Position numbers and translations under genes: made by a program. A model generated the notes under the pieces. It worked only from the letters and a program-made list of their open reading frames with translations, had not been told where the DNA came from and did not search any database. Source: Longimicrobiales bacterium (GTDB lineage: Bacteria; Gemmatimonadota; Gemmatimonadetes; Longimicrobiales; Gaopeijiaceae). Taken from it: a stretch of DNA of 54,141 nt. Positions 16,126 through 24,211 of the stretch are shown here, piece after piece (the stretch's first letter is position 1; each line of letters opens with the position of its first letter). Location: contig JANQDZ010000046.1 of assembly GCA_028278645.1 (NCBI GenBank), forward strand, positions 1 through 54,141, in the 5' to 3' direction.

Positions 16126-16944
16126 CTACCGGGTCCAGATCAGAAGCACGCCACACCCGCCATTGGTGCCACCCCACTGCGAGGGCACGTTGGATGCCCG
16201 GGTATACAACTCCACCGCCGCGATCTGGTCGAGGTCTACCGCACCCTCCAAGCCAGTCCACGGAGAGTCCATGCCGGCCTCGGCGTTTACGAGCACACCA
16301 TCGACATAAACGGCTGGCCAACAGAACCCCGGCATACCAACGACCGCACTGGGGCCACTAACAGTGCCGGAACGGAATGCGATCCCCGTTCCGGATCTCC
16401 CGTGAACCAGTCGTATGCCGGGAGCATTCCGGAAGAAGTCCTCCACGGTACGGGGGTTTCTCCGCCGGATCTCCTCGGGGGTAATGAAGTGTCCGAAACT
16501 GCTGGCCTGCCGATCAGTGTACCCAGCACGCCTTAGGTGTTGAAACATCAGGCTTCGTTCGGCCGCCACCTTGATGGAGTCCAGGATAATGGGCTTGGGC
16601 TTGAGATAGATCTCCACCGTGATAGACCCACCCTCCGAAAGCTCTAGGATCCCATCGATGGAGGGACTGTATCCCAGTGCCTCGGTCAGGACGTAAAAGG
16701 AGCCTGGGCGGGGAGCTTTCAGGGCGAAAGCACCATTCGAGCTGGTCGCCGACCCTGCAACGGAAACGAAAGTCGTATCCAACAACACTACGCTCGCCGA
16801 CACCACCGGGACGCCAGATTGGAACTCAAACACCCGACCCAAAACCGTCTGGGCCTGGGCCGGAATGGGGTTTGTGAAAAAAGCGAGGGCCAAAGCCCCT
16901 CGGATCAACAAACCTCGGTCCAGGCGGGAATTCGAGTCACCCAT
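16126..16944 (-). CDS. Carboxypeptidase-regulatory/TonB-plug domain protein without barrel
   Basis: A 272-residue exported protein: a signal peptide ending near AQAQ, a CarboxypepD_reg-like beta-sandwich (VLGRVFEFQSGVPV, SNGAFALKAPRPGSFYV), a linker, and a TonB-receptor plug-like region (ITPEEIRRRNPRTVEDFFRNAPGIRLV, YVDGVLVN, LDQIAAVELYTRA). It ends where a receptor barrel would begin, so it is a stand-alone plug-type protein, a class common in Gemmatimonadota, rather than an obvious truncation. It converges with the SDR gene, with 13 bp between them. Confidence 0.8.
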   Translation of the reverse strand: MGDSNSRLDRGLLIRGALALAFFTNPIPAQAQTVLGRVFEFQSGVPVVSASVVLLDTTFVSVAGSATSSNGAFALKAPRPGSFYVLTEALGYSPSIDGILELSEGGSITVEIYLKPKPIILDSIKVAAERSLMFQHLRRAGYTDRQASSFGHFITPEEIRRRNPRTVEDFFRNAPGIRLVHGRSGTGIAFRSGTVSGPSAVVGMPGFCWPAVYVDGVLVNAEAGMDSPWTGLEGAVDLDQIAAVELYTRASNVPSQWGGTNGGCGVLLIWTR

Positions 16945-17300
16945 TCGACAGACCTCCCAAGAATGCTAGAGGAGCCAGGTGAGTTCCCCAGAGAGACGCC
17001 GACGCCAGATGGGTCCCTGGATCCACTGCGATTGATACTCCCGCACCGCGTGAAAGCTCCTCTTTCTCGGAATCAATAATGGGGGAACGGTATGCCTCAA
17101 GGTGCGGCCAAGGCCCGAGCCAGGCACGCGCGTCCTCACAGCAGGCACCCGAACGGGCCGCTTTTTCTGACGTCTCCCTGGCGGGGCCCGCTACCAGCGG
17201 CGCACCATTGGGTGCGCTTCAACGGCAGCGCTCAACTTCGAGCGCTTTAACAGCCGCGCACCACTGGGTGCGCTGGCTGCCGCGCCCCCGGGGGGGCAGG
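16945..17300. other. 356-bp non-coding stretch with hairpin array
   Basis: No convincing gene. The first half is ordinary intergenic DNA ahead of the TonB-plug gene; the second half holds three consecutive perfect hairpins (listed separately) and a C-run/G-run segment at 17283-17297, just downstream of the minus-strand ATPase gene. Confidence 0.7.
17200..17273. repeat. Array of three consecutive hairpins
   Basis: Hairpin A: GCGCACC (17200-17206) pairs with GGTGCGC (17211-17217), loop ATTG. Hairpin B: AGCGCTC (17227-17233) pairs with GAGCGCT (17240-17246). Hairpin C repeats the arms of A at 17256-17262 and 17267-17273, loop ACTG, and can extend by a CAGCC/GGCTG outer stem. All stems are perfect. 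The array follows the 3' end of the ATPase gene and could be a processing, termination or REP-like element. Confidence 0.65.
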
Positions 17301-18716
17301 CTACACCGTGAAGGGCGGCTTGGAGTATCCTGCCTCCGTTCGGCTGATCCTACGTTCCGCCACCAGGGCTTCCAGGACCAGTTCGCATGCTGCGGCCTTC
17401 ACCCCGGCTGCCGCTGACGAGGGGGCGAGGCCCACCCAATCCACCAGCTCCAACAAACCCGGTACGAGGCCAAAAGCTTCCAAGCAGGCGTCTGCTGAAG
17501 CGTCCTCCGAGAGCTGAAGGGCGCCACCTTCCTCGAAGTAAGCGACGATTCCCTCTACATCAGCTCCGCCAGCCCGATCAGCGTAGGCCTGGGATGCTGC
17601 AGCGCTGATGAGCTCGCGGGCGATCTTTTCGGCGCCGTGGAGCTCTCCCTCGTATTCCAACTCCATCTTGCCGGTAATGGAGGGGAGGGCCGCATAGAGG
17701 TCTCCGATTCGGGGAATCACAGCTTCCTCTCCCAGAAGAAAGGCCCGGCGCTCGGCGCTGGACACCACGTTTTCCGTCAGCGTGATGGGGAGGCGCTGGC
17801 TTACGCCGGACCTCTGATCGATCCTACCGTCCTCCCTGGCCAGGAAGGCGACCCGCTCCACCACCTCCTGGAGGAAGCCCGGGATTTGTATGGGCAGGTC
17901 TTCCCGATCGATCCAAGCTTCTTGTTGGGTGATCGCCACCCCCGTGTCCACCTCCAGGGGATAGTGGGTCCGGATCTCCCCCCCGATCCGGTCCTTGAGG
18001 GGAGTGATGATCTTGCCCCTGGCCGTGTAGTCTTCCGGGTTGGCCGTGAAAACCATGAAAACGTCCAGGGGAAGGCGGATGGGATAACCTTTGATCTGGA
18101 CGTCCCCTTCCTGGAGAATGTTGAATAGGCCAACCTGAATCTTCCCGGCCAGGTCCGGCAGCTCGTTGATAGCGAAGATGCCACGGTTCGCGCGGGGAAG
18201 AAGCCCGTAATGGATTGTGAGCTCGTCGGCCAGGATGTGCCCGCCTCGGGCGGCTTTGATGGGATCTACGTCACCGATCATGTCCGCGATGGTGACATCG
18301 GGTGTGGCCAGTTTTTCCACGTAGCGGTACTCCCGGGAGATCCACTCCACAGGAGCAGCGTCCTCCATCTCCTCGATCATTACTCGGCCCTGCTTTGAGA
18401 TGGGACTCAGGGGATCGTCGTTCACCTCGCTTCCCGCCAGGATTGGTAGCTCAGGATCGAGGAGATCGGCCAGTTGCCGAAGGATGCGGCTCTTCGCCTG
18501 ACCCCTGAGGCCCAATAGGATGAAATCGTGCCGAGCGAGGACGGCGTTCACCAGTTGGGGCACCACCGTGTCGTCATACCCGACGATCCCGGGGAAGAGC
18601 TCTTCTCCCTCCCGAAGCTTTCGGACCAGGTTCTTCCGCATCTCGTCTTTGACGGGGAGGGTCCGATAGCCGGAGGCTCTGAGTTCGCCGACGGTGGAGG
18701 CTTGAGGAGAAGGCAT
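17301..18716 (-). CDS. MoxR/Mg-chelatase I-like AAA ATPase with altered Walker motifs
   Basis: A 471-residue protein of the magnesium-chelatase subunit I / MoxR AAA+ group. These ATPases remodel protein partners, usually together with a von Willebrand A protein. The Walker A position reads GLRGQAKSR (residues 69-77), lacking the normal GKS/T, and the Walker B position reads GIFAINELPDL instead of hhhhDE; the sensor FTANPEDYTARG is kept. ADELTIHYGLLPRANRG matches the chelatase insertion. No VWA partner gene is adjacent; only a 58-codon frame precedes it, coupled by TGATG. It is unlikely to be a real Mg chelatase since no bch genes are near. Confidence 0.85.
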   Translation of the reverse strand: MPSPQASTVGELRASGYRTLPVKDEMRKNLVRKLREGEELFPGIVGYDDTVVPQLVNAVLARHDFILLGLRGQAKSRILRQLADLLDPELPILAGSEVNDDPLSPISKQGRVMIEEMEDAAPVEWISREYRYVEKLATPDVTIADMIGDVDPIKAARGGHILADELTIHYGLLPRANRGIFAINELPDLAGKIQVGLFNILQEGDVQIKGYPIRLPLDVFMVFTANPEDYTARGKIITPLKDRIGGEIRTHYPLEVDTGVAITQQEAWIDREDLPIQIPGFLQEVVERVAFLAREDGRIDQRSGVSQRLPITLTENVVSSAERRAFLLGEEAVIPRIGDLYAALPSITGKMELEYEGELHGAEKIARELISAAASQAYADRAGGADVEGIVAYFEEGGALQLSEDASADACLEAFGLVPGLLELVDWVGLAPSSAAAGVKAAACELVLEALVAERRISRTEAGYSKPPFTV

Positions 18717-18892
18717 CAGTAGAACACGCTCCCGAGGCTGGTTCCGCGCATGACGTCGAACAGGCCGTGCAGAGACGCCAGCTTTTGGCTAAGGTAGTGC
18801 GATTGGGGCTTCTCCCTTACCCCGGTCGAGTGGGCTGGATCCGCCCGACACGGGTGCTTGGGTCCGCCCTTGTTCTGGAGCGGGTTCTTCAT
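18716..18892 (-). CDS. Small ORF coupled to the ATPase (58 aa)
   Basis: An ATG at 18892 opens a 58-codon frame whose TGA overlaps the ATPase ATG as TGATG, the arrangement of translationally coupled genes. The N-terminal half is basic and low-information, but the end (HYLSQKLASLHGLFDVMRG and then TSLGSVFY) is well-ordered and looks like the conserved C-terminal tail of a larger protein. It may be a genuine small protein or the decayed remnant of an upstream partner gene replaced by the Fe-S oxidoreductase locus. Confidence 0.4.
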   Translation of the reverse strand: MKNPLQNKGGPKHPCRADPAHSTGVREKPQSHYLSQKLASLHGLFDVMRGTSLGSVFY

Positions 18893-18916
18893 CGGACGGT
18901 TTCAGGAGGGACACAG

Positions 18917-20776
18917 ATGGCTTGGATCGAGCCGACTCTGGTGGCACTGGTTCTTCTCGGGAGCGTAGGGGCGTTCGGGTATGTCTTGTGGACTCAGAGG
19001 TTGGGTCATGTGTGGCCAAAGCGAGGTGAGGTCAAGATCACGAACCCGGGCGGTTTTTTCCCCGGCGTCTGGGAGGTTTTCTCGCAGAACGTGGTCCTGA
19101 GGAACCGCCCATGGGTGGGTCTCTTCCACTTACCTCTCTTCTTCGGGCTCCTCTTCTTCCTGTTCAAGAGCGCCCTCTACGTCCTGGCTGGCCTGGGAAT
19201 GGAGGTACATGCCCCTGAGTGGTACAACCGGTTCCTTGATGTGGTAGCCATCGTGGTGTTGGTGGCCATCGTTTTCCTGGCTGTTCGCCGGTACCTGGTG
19301 GACCGGGAGAAGATGACCCACCCGCTGGAGTCGGGGATCATCCTGGGCCTTATTGCCCTTCTCATGGTCACCCACCTTCTGGAGCGTGCCGTCGTCGCCG
19401 ACTCGGCGGCTGGAATCGCCAACTGGTGGGGGCACTATCTGGTTCTGGCGGTGTTCCCGGCGGTCATCGCCCATGGGAAACACCTCCACCTCATCCTGGC
19501 TCCGGTAAACGTCGTCCTGAAGCACATGACCGAAAAACCTTCGGATCGACCGGTGTTCGGGAACGATCTGGACATGGATCTGGAGGACGAATCGAAGCTG
19601 GAAGCGGAGTACGAGCGACTGGGGATGCCGGGGGGTGTGGCGGACTTCGGGTTCGGCCCCCTGTTCGACCAGACGGCCTGCATCCAATGCGGTCGGTGCA
19701 ACGACGCCTGCCCGGCCGGACCGGACCTCAAGCCCAGGGAACATTTTGTTCTCGCTCTGCAGGACCCGGCGCTGACTGGAGGGGAGCTTGCGAGCCTCAT
19801 CGACGCCGACGTGGCCGCCACGTGCGTCCAATGCCGGGCCTGTGAAGTGGCGTGTCCCACCGGGTGTAGGCCCGGGCGGAACGCCCTCGAGATCCGGGGC
19901 CGTTTGATGCTGGAAGGACTCTACCCGCCTCGAGCCCTTCGGGACACGGCCATGAAGGCTCTGGCCGGGTCGGGGAACATCTTCGGGGTGGACGGTGGCG
20001 AGCGGGCCCGATTCATCAAGGAAAACGACTTCCCCATCTACGATTCAGCCGACCACGATGTGCTCTTCGTCCTCGGGTGCCAGGGCGGCAACAGCCCGGA
20101 AGTCCAGCCCGTGGTTGTGGCTACGGCCAAGCTCCTGGACGCGGCTGGGATAAAATGGGGAGTCCTGGCCGACGAGCAGTGCTGGGGCGAGGGCCTCCTC
20201 CACGGAGGTGGCCTGATGGAGGATTGGCCCCTCTGGGCTCAGGAAAGGATCGAGTTCCTTACGGAGACCCTGGGGGGGAACCAGCAAGCGGCCATCCTGA
20301 CCATCTGTCCACACTGTCGGGACACGATTCAGACTCAGTACCAGGCCTTCGGCGCGGACTTCTCCAACGTGCGGCTCCATACCCCTTACCTGGCCAACCT
20401 GGTGAAAACCGGACGCCTCGACCTGGAGCCCAAGCCTCTGACAGCCGCGATCCATACACCATGTAAGGTCTTCCACAACGACGAAGACCGGGAAATGGCT
20501 GGGCTCCTCCGGTCGGCGGGACTGACCCTCGAGAATCCCGAGAGCAGCGGCGGCGGATTCCCGACGACCTGTTGTGGCGGTGGAGGCGGTGGGTTCCTCT
20601 GGGACTCCCCAGCCAAGGTGAACCAAAAGCGGTGGGACCAGATCCAGGCCACGGGTAAGAAAAACGTGGTGACGGGGTGCCCTGGCTGCCACCGAATGCT
20701 TGGGGTCATGAAGGACGAGGAGAGCAATATCGTCGACGTATCTACGATCCTGGCCGACCGAATAGCGGACGGTTGA
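18917..20776 (+). CDS. Membrane-anchored Fe-S/CCG oxidoreductase (HdrD-like)
   Basis: A 619-residue fusion. Residues 1-220 hold about five membrane helices with His residues resembling the b-type cytochrome of nitrate reductase gamma/HdrE. Then come two 4Fe-4S motifs, CIQCGRCNDACP and CVQCRACEVACP, and two cysteine-rich CCG-type regions, the last containing HTPCKVFHND and TTCCGGGGGG. This is the architecture of membrane quinone:disulfide or quinone:acyl-CoA/flavoprotein electron carriers. AGGAGG precedes the ATG. The likely role is passing electrons between a soluble dehydrogenase and the quinone pool; the partner is not in this neighbourhood, apart from the acyl-CoA dehydrogenase 33 kb away. 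Confidence 0.9.
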   Translation: MAWIEPTLVALVLLGSVGAFGYVLWTQRLGHVWPKRGEVKITNPGGFFPGVWEVFSQNVVLRNRPWVGLFHLPLFFGLLFFLFKSALYVLAGLGMEVHAPEWYNRFLDVVAIVVLVAIVFLAVRRYLVDREKMTHPLESGIILGLIALLMVTHLLERAVVADSAAGIANWWGHYLVLAVFPAVIAHGKHLHLILAPVNVVLKHMTEKPSDRPVFGNDLDMDLEDESKLEAEYERLGMPGGVADFGFGPLFDQTACIQCGRCNDACPAGPDLKPREHFVLALQDPALTGGELASLIDADVAATCVQCRACEVACPTGCRPGRNALEIRGRLMLEGLYPPRALRDTAMKALAGSGNIFGVDGGERARFIKENDFPIYDSADHDVLFVLGCQGGNSPEVQPVVVATAKLLDAAGIKWGVLADEQCWGEGLLHGGGLMEDWPLWAQERIEFLTETLGGNQQAAILTICPHCRDTIQTQYQAFGADFSNVRLHTPYLANLVKTGRLDLEPKPLTAAIHTPCKVFHNDEDREMAGLLRSAGLTLENPESSGGGFPTTCCGGGGGGFLWDSPAKVNQKRWDQIQATGKKNVVTGCPGCHRMLGVMKDEESNIVDVSTILADRIADG

Positions 20777-20779
20777 TGC

Positions 20780-21628
20780 CTATCGGGCGGTGATCCTGAA
20801 GCGGACTCCGCCTTCGGTTCTTTCCGGCGCGGGCATCAGCCGGGACACCGCTTTCCCCCGGAGGGAGTCCAGCGCCGCGCTGGGTGTATCAAATGGCCTC
20901 AGTTCTTCCAGTGCGACCATGGTGGGGACTACGAGGGGGAAGTTCCCGCCCCGGTTTCTGTCCAGGGCTTCGGCCGGGGAGATCCATACGGCGTCCGCCA
21001 TCTCCTTCTCATATGGATCCACTCGCGTCGCCCGGTCCACCTCGGCGGCGAAGAATCGGGTTTCGTACCGGCGAGGTTCACATTCCGGCGTGAGCCAGTG
21101 GCCGCAATACTCCAAGGCGCCGCCGTCCAGCATGATTCCCAGGCCATCCAGGACCTCGCCGAAACCCTGTTTTCCCGAGAGTAGGTCCTCCCTGGCGGAG
21201 GCCATGTCCTCGAGATCGGGGCCGGTGGTGGATGGGGCGGGTCCAGGAGGGGCCCAAAGGAGGACTCCCGTCTCTTCGAAAGTTTCCCGGAGGGCAGCCA
21301 CCCAAAAAGCCATCGCCGGGTGACCGTTGGAATGGATGGGTCCCAGCCGGGCGGCGGCTTCATCCGGTCCGATGCCGTGGACTTTGGAGAAAAGGGTGGG
21401 GGCCCCGTCGTCCGGGTCGACCGTTCCTCCCGGGAATACCCACGCGCCTGGGATAAAACCCGAGCCTGGGCTTCGCTTCAAAAGCAGGACTTCCAGGCCC
21501 TCCACGGCGTTCCTGAGGAGAACGAGCGTTGCCGACGGTCGTGGGATCGCCGGAGGGTCCGGGGGGTCATCCAGGAACCGGAGGAATCCGTCCGGGAGGC
21601 GCTCGAAGGGGATAACCGGATCGATCAA
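20780..21628 (-). CDS. Nudix hydrolase
   Basis: A 282-residue Nudix family pyrophosphohydrolase. The Nudix signature core is RETFEETG, preceded by GAWVFPGGTVDPDD. C-terminal residues resemble the NUDT19-like group that acts on CoA derivatives and similar nucleoside diphosphate compounds. I place the start at TTG 21628, which overlaps the stop of the upstream ggt gene as TTGA; an ATG at 21676 would overlap it by 52 bp and is the alternative. It is the last gene of a three-gene minus-strand operon (hydrolase, ggt, nudix). Confidence 0.85.
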   Translation of the reverse strand: MIDPVIPFERLPDGFLRFLDDPPDPPAIPRPSATLVLLRNAVEGLEVLLLKRSPGSGFIPGAWVFPGGTVDPDDGAPTLFSKVHGIGPDEAAARLGPIHSNGHPAMAFWVAALRETFEETGVLLWAPPGPAPSTTGPDLEDMASAREDLLSGKQGFGEVLDGLGIMLDGGALEYCGHWLTPECEPRRYETRFFAAEVDRATRVDPYEKEMADAVWISPAEALDRNRGGNFPLVVPTMVALEELRPFDTPSAALDSLRGKAVSRLMPAPERTEGGVRFRITAR

Positions 21629-23310
21629 TGTCCGGCGGCCATCCCGTCCTTTCTGGGATCCGATCCGGCGGCCCATCCCTTGGGCAGCTTCAGTACGACC
21701 TGAGCCCCGCCGAAGGACCCGCCGGCGGAGATGGAATGACCCATCTCCCAGAGCCTCAGCCGGACGTCATCGGGCACCGGAGATTCGAGGACGATCCTGG
21801 TGCCTCCCATGTGCCGAACGCGTGGCGCGTCGATGGCATCTTGGAGGTCCATTCCAAAAACCAGGAGGTTCAATAGGAGCTGGACGTGGCCCTGGGGCTG
21901 CATGGATCCTCCCATGACGCCGAATGCCATGTACGGCTCCCCGTCCTTGGTCACGAATCCGGGGATAAGGGTGTGGAATGGACGCTTCCGTGGGGCGATC
22001 TGGTTCGGGTGCCCGTCCTGCAGGGTGAACCCTGCCCCCCGGTTCTGGAGCACGAACCCGGTTCCCGGCACTACCACCCCCGACCCGAAATACTCGAAAA
22101 CACTGTTGATGAAGGAGACCATGTTACCCTCGCCATCCGCCACCGAGAGGTAGATGGTTTCCCCGCTGTCGAAGGGCCTGCCCGGATCGACCCGATCCGC
22201 CGCCCGCCCGGGATTGATCAGAGCCCGGCGCCTTTCGACGTAGGCGTCGTCCAGAAGTGCGTTGAGATCACCCTCCAGATGGTCCCGGTCAGAGACGTAC
22301 CGAGCCATGTCCGCGAAGGCCAGCTTTTTTGCCTCGATGATGTGATGCAGGTAATCGGCCGAGTTATGACCCATGGATTCCAGGTCGATGGGGTCCAGGA
22401 TCTTCAGCATTTCAAGGGCCGCGATGCCCTGGCCCGCCGGGGGTAGCTCCCAGACCTGATAGCCCTTGAAGTCCACGGAAATGGGCTCGATCCATTCGGG
22501 CTCGTGGTCCTTCAAATCGTCCAGGGTCAGGAAACCGCCCTGGGCCTGGACCTCTTCCACGATGCGGGCGCCCAGGGAGCCGCCGTAGAACGCCCCGATC
22601 CCCTCACGGGCCAACGTCCGGAAGAAGGCGGCGATATCCGGGTTCTGGAACCACTCCCCGGCGGCAGGGCTGCGTTGGCCATCCAGAAGGAAGGTCGCTG
22701 TGGCTCCCGGATCCTGCCGTAGTACTCGGGAGCTCCCCCTCCACTGACTTGCGATGATTGGGGTGACGGGGAATCCCCCTTCCGCGATCTCGATGGCCGG
22801 CGTGAGGGCTTCGGCTAGCGAAAGCGTCCCATACTCCTCCAGGAGGGCCGACCAACCTGACAATGCGCCGGGCACGGTTACGGACCGGGCACCCCGATAA
22901 GGGACGTCGTCGAGGCCTAAGGCCCGGACGGCGTCCGGTGTGGCCAAGGAACCCGACCTTCCCGACGCGTCCAGACCGCCCAGTTGCCCCTCCCGAGCCG
23001 ACCAGAATAGAGCGAACACATCCCCGCCCATGCCCGTCATGTGAGGTTCGACGACGTTCAAAACGGCGGCCGCGGTCACGGCCGCATCAAAGGCGTTTCC
23101 CCCGTCCTGGAGGACCTTCAACGCGGCCCCGGTCGCCAAGGGCTGACTAGTGGCAACCGCCCCGTTGGGAGCATAAACGGTGGACCGACCCGCCAGCGTG
23201 GAGGGACGGGATGAGGGTGTCATCTGGGCCTCGATACAGTTCGGGATCAGCTGGAGGATGGCGAGGACAAGGATGAGGGGGGTGGGATTGGTTTTGGTGA
23301 TGGCTTTCAT
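21625..23310 (-). CDS. ggt: Gamma-glutamyltransferase
   Basis: A 561-residue secreted N-terminal-nucleophile enzyme that cleaves gamma-glutamyl amide bonds of glutathione and related compounds in the periplasm. A signal peptide covers about residues 1-28 (cleavage after EA-Q). Family blocks include ATSQPLATGAALKVLQDGGNAFDA-type opening, PHMTGMGGD, the autocleavage Thr385 in ETIYLSVADGEGNMVS and the GGSMQPQGH loop. The usual Thr-Thr-His after the nucleophile is Thr-Ile-Tyr here. It starts with a 4-bp overlap (ATGA) on the MBL hydrolase gene. Confidence 0.92.
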   Translation of the reverse strand: MKAITKTNPTPLILVLAILQLIPNCIEAQMTPSSRPSTLAGRSTVYAPNGAVATSQPLATGAALKVLQDGGNAFDAAVTAAAVLNVVEPHMTGMGGDVFALFWSAREGQLGGLDASGRSGSLATPDAVRALGLDDVPYRGARSVTVPGALSGWSALLEEYGTLSLAEALTPAIEIAEGGFPVTPIIASQWRGSSRVLRQDPGATATFLLDGQRSPAAGEWFQNPDIAAFFRTLAREGIGAFYGGSLGARIVEEVQAQGGFLTLDDLKDHEPEWIEPISVDFKGYQVWELPPAGQGIAALEMLKILDPIDLESMGHNSADYLHHIIEAKKLAFADMARYVSDRDHLEGDLNALLDDAYVERRRALINPGRAADRVDPGRPFDSGETIYLSVADGEGNMVSFINSVFEYFGSGVVVPGTGFVLQNRGAGFTLQDGHPNQIAPRKRPFHTLIPGFVTKDGEPYMAFGVMGGSMQPQGHVQLLLNLLVFGMDLQDAIDAPRVRHMGGTRIVLESPVPDDVRLRLWEMGHSISAGGSFGGAQVVLKLPKGWAAGSDPRKDGMAAGH

Positions 23311-23930
23311 GTCGTCCGTTCGAGTAGTTCCACTTTTCCAGAAAAATACCTCTGGATCCGCTCCACCTGTTGGGGGCCGTCAGGGCTGTCGTCCCAATGG
23401 AGGGGCACCAGCACGGAAGCGCCACACGCCTCCGCCACGCCTCCGGCCTCTTCGGGTCCCATGGTATAGTCCGAGCAACAAGGAATCAGGGCAACGTCGC
23501 ATCGGATTCCCACCATGGATTCCAGAGGGTCGGTGTGACCGGCGTGAAAGTACGTGATGTTGTCCAGGGTGAACACAAAACCCAGCCAGCCGGACTCCGG
23601 TGGGTGAAACTTCCTGTTAAGGTTGTGGGCCGGGACGGCGAGGATGTCGATTCGATTCAGCTGGATGAGATCTCCTGGCCGAAGAAGATGGTCCACGCCC
23701 CCGAGTTGCTTGCGCATGGTGGCCGGCGCGACGACCACCGTACCCTCACCGCGGACCCGTGCGATGTCCTCTTCCGAGAAGTTGTCGTAGTGAGGGTGGG
23801 TCAGGAGGATATAGTCAGCCACGCCCCTTTCGGCGACACCCCATGGATCCACATGGATCTCAACCCCGCCTCTGCGGATTCGTATGGATGAGTGCCGGAA
23901 CCAGGTGACGCCGTCGAGAACGTCGGTCAT
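23307..23930 (-). CDS. UlaG-like metallo-beta-lactamase-fold hydrolase
   Basis: A 207-residue protein starting at ATG 23930 with a GGAGG site; the frame is open upstream but not gene-like there. The metal motif is H45-P-H-Y-D49-N, a variant of HxHxDH as in the UlaG/L-ascorbate lactonase-like group, with later HAGHTDP and PLHWDDSP supplying further ligands. Probably cytoplasmic. It is the first gene of the operon with ggt and the Nudix hydrolase; substrate unknown. Confidence 0.85.
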   Translation of the reverse strand: MTDVLDGVTWFRHSSIRIRRGGVEIHVDPWGVAERGVADYILLTHPHYDNFSEEDIARVRGEGTVVVAPATMRKQLGGVDHLLRPGDLIQLNRIDILAVPAHNLNRKFHPPESGWLGFVFTLDNITYFHAGHTDPLESMVGIRCDVALIPCCSDYTMGPEEAGGVAEACGASVLVPLHWDDSPDGPQQVERIQRYFSGKVELLERTT

Positions 23931-24076
23931 GGCTCCTCCAAGGAAAAGAATGCGAAGACAACCCTCCCAAAACTCGGGACAGTCGGTAGATCGAGCTAGG
24001 GGAGTGACAGCAAGGAAGTTAGGGGGGGGCGGGCAATCAAAAAAGGCCGACACCACTTCCACCGGTCCGGCCAGTT

Positions 24077-24138
24077 TGGCAGGAATCCTGCTCTTTCGGC
24101 ACAAAATCGGGCCCTCCGGGGTTGGCAAGGATCCTGCG
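24077..24138 (+). promoter_or_regulatory. Two tandem sigma-54-like promoters before lon
   Basis: TGGCAGGAATCCTGCT (24077-24092) and TGGCAAGGATCCTGCG (24123-24138) each match the -24/-12 consensus TGGCAC-N5-TTGC, with the invariant GG and GC correctly spaced. They lie 135 and 89 nt ahead of the lon ATG. The two are also near-identical to each other. Prediction only; no enhancer site was identified. Confidence 0.45.
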
Positions 24139-24211
24139 TAGATGCGGGAATCCCGCCCTGTCGATAGGATAAACGGGCTGGAAGGCTCCTGGGGCGGATC
24201 ACGAGGAAGGC

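Noticed and set aside
17283-17297. C-run/G-run segment near 17283 as a third copy of the toxin-antitoxin flanking element (shared with 51906-51924)
   Set aside because: Only about 19 bases of a simple C/G run match; the neighbouring sequence is unrelated.
17301-18716. A magnesium chelatase for bacteriochlorophyll synthesis
   Set aside because: Altered Walker motifs and the absence of any bch, puf or carotenoid genes nearby argue for a MoxR-like role instead.
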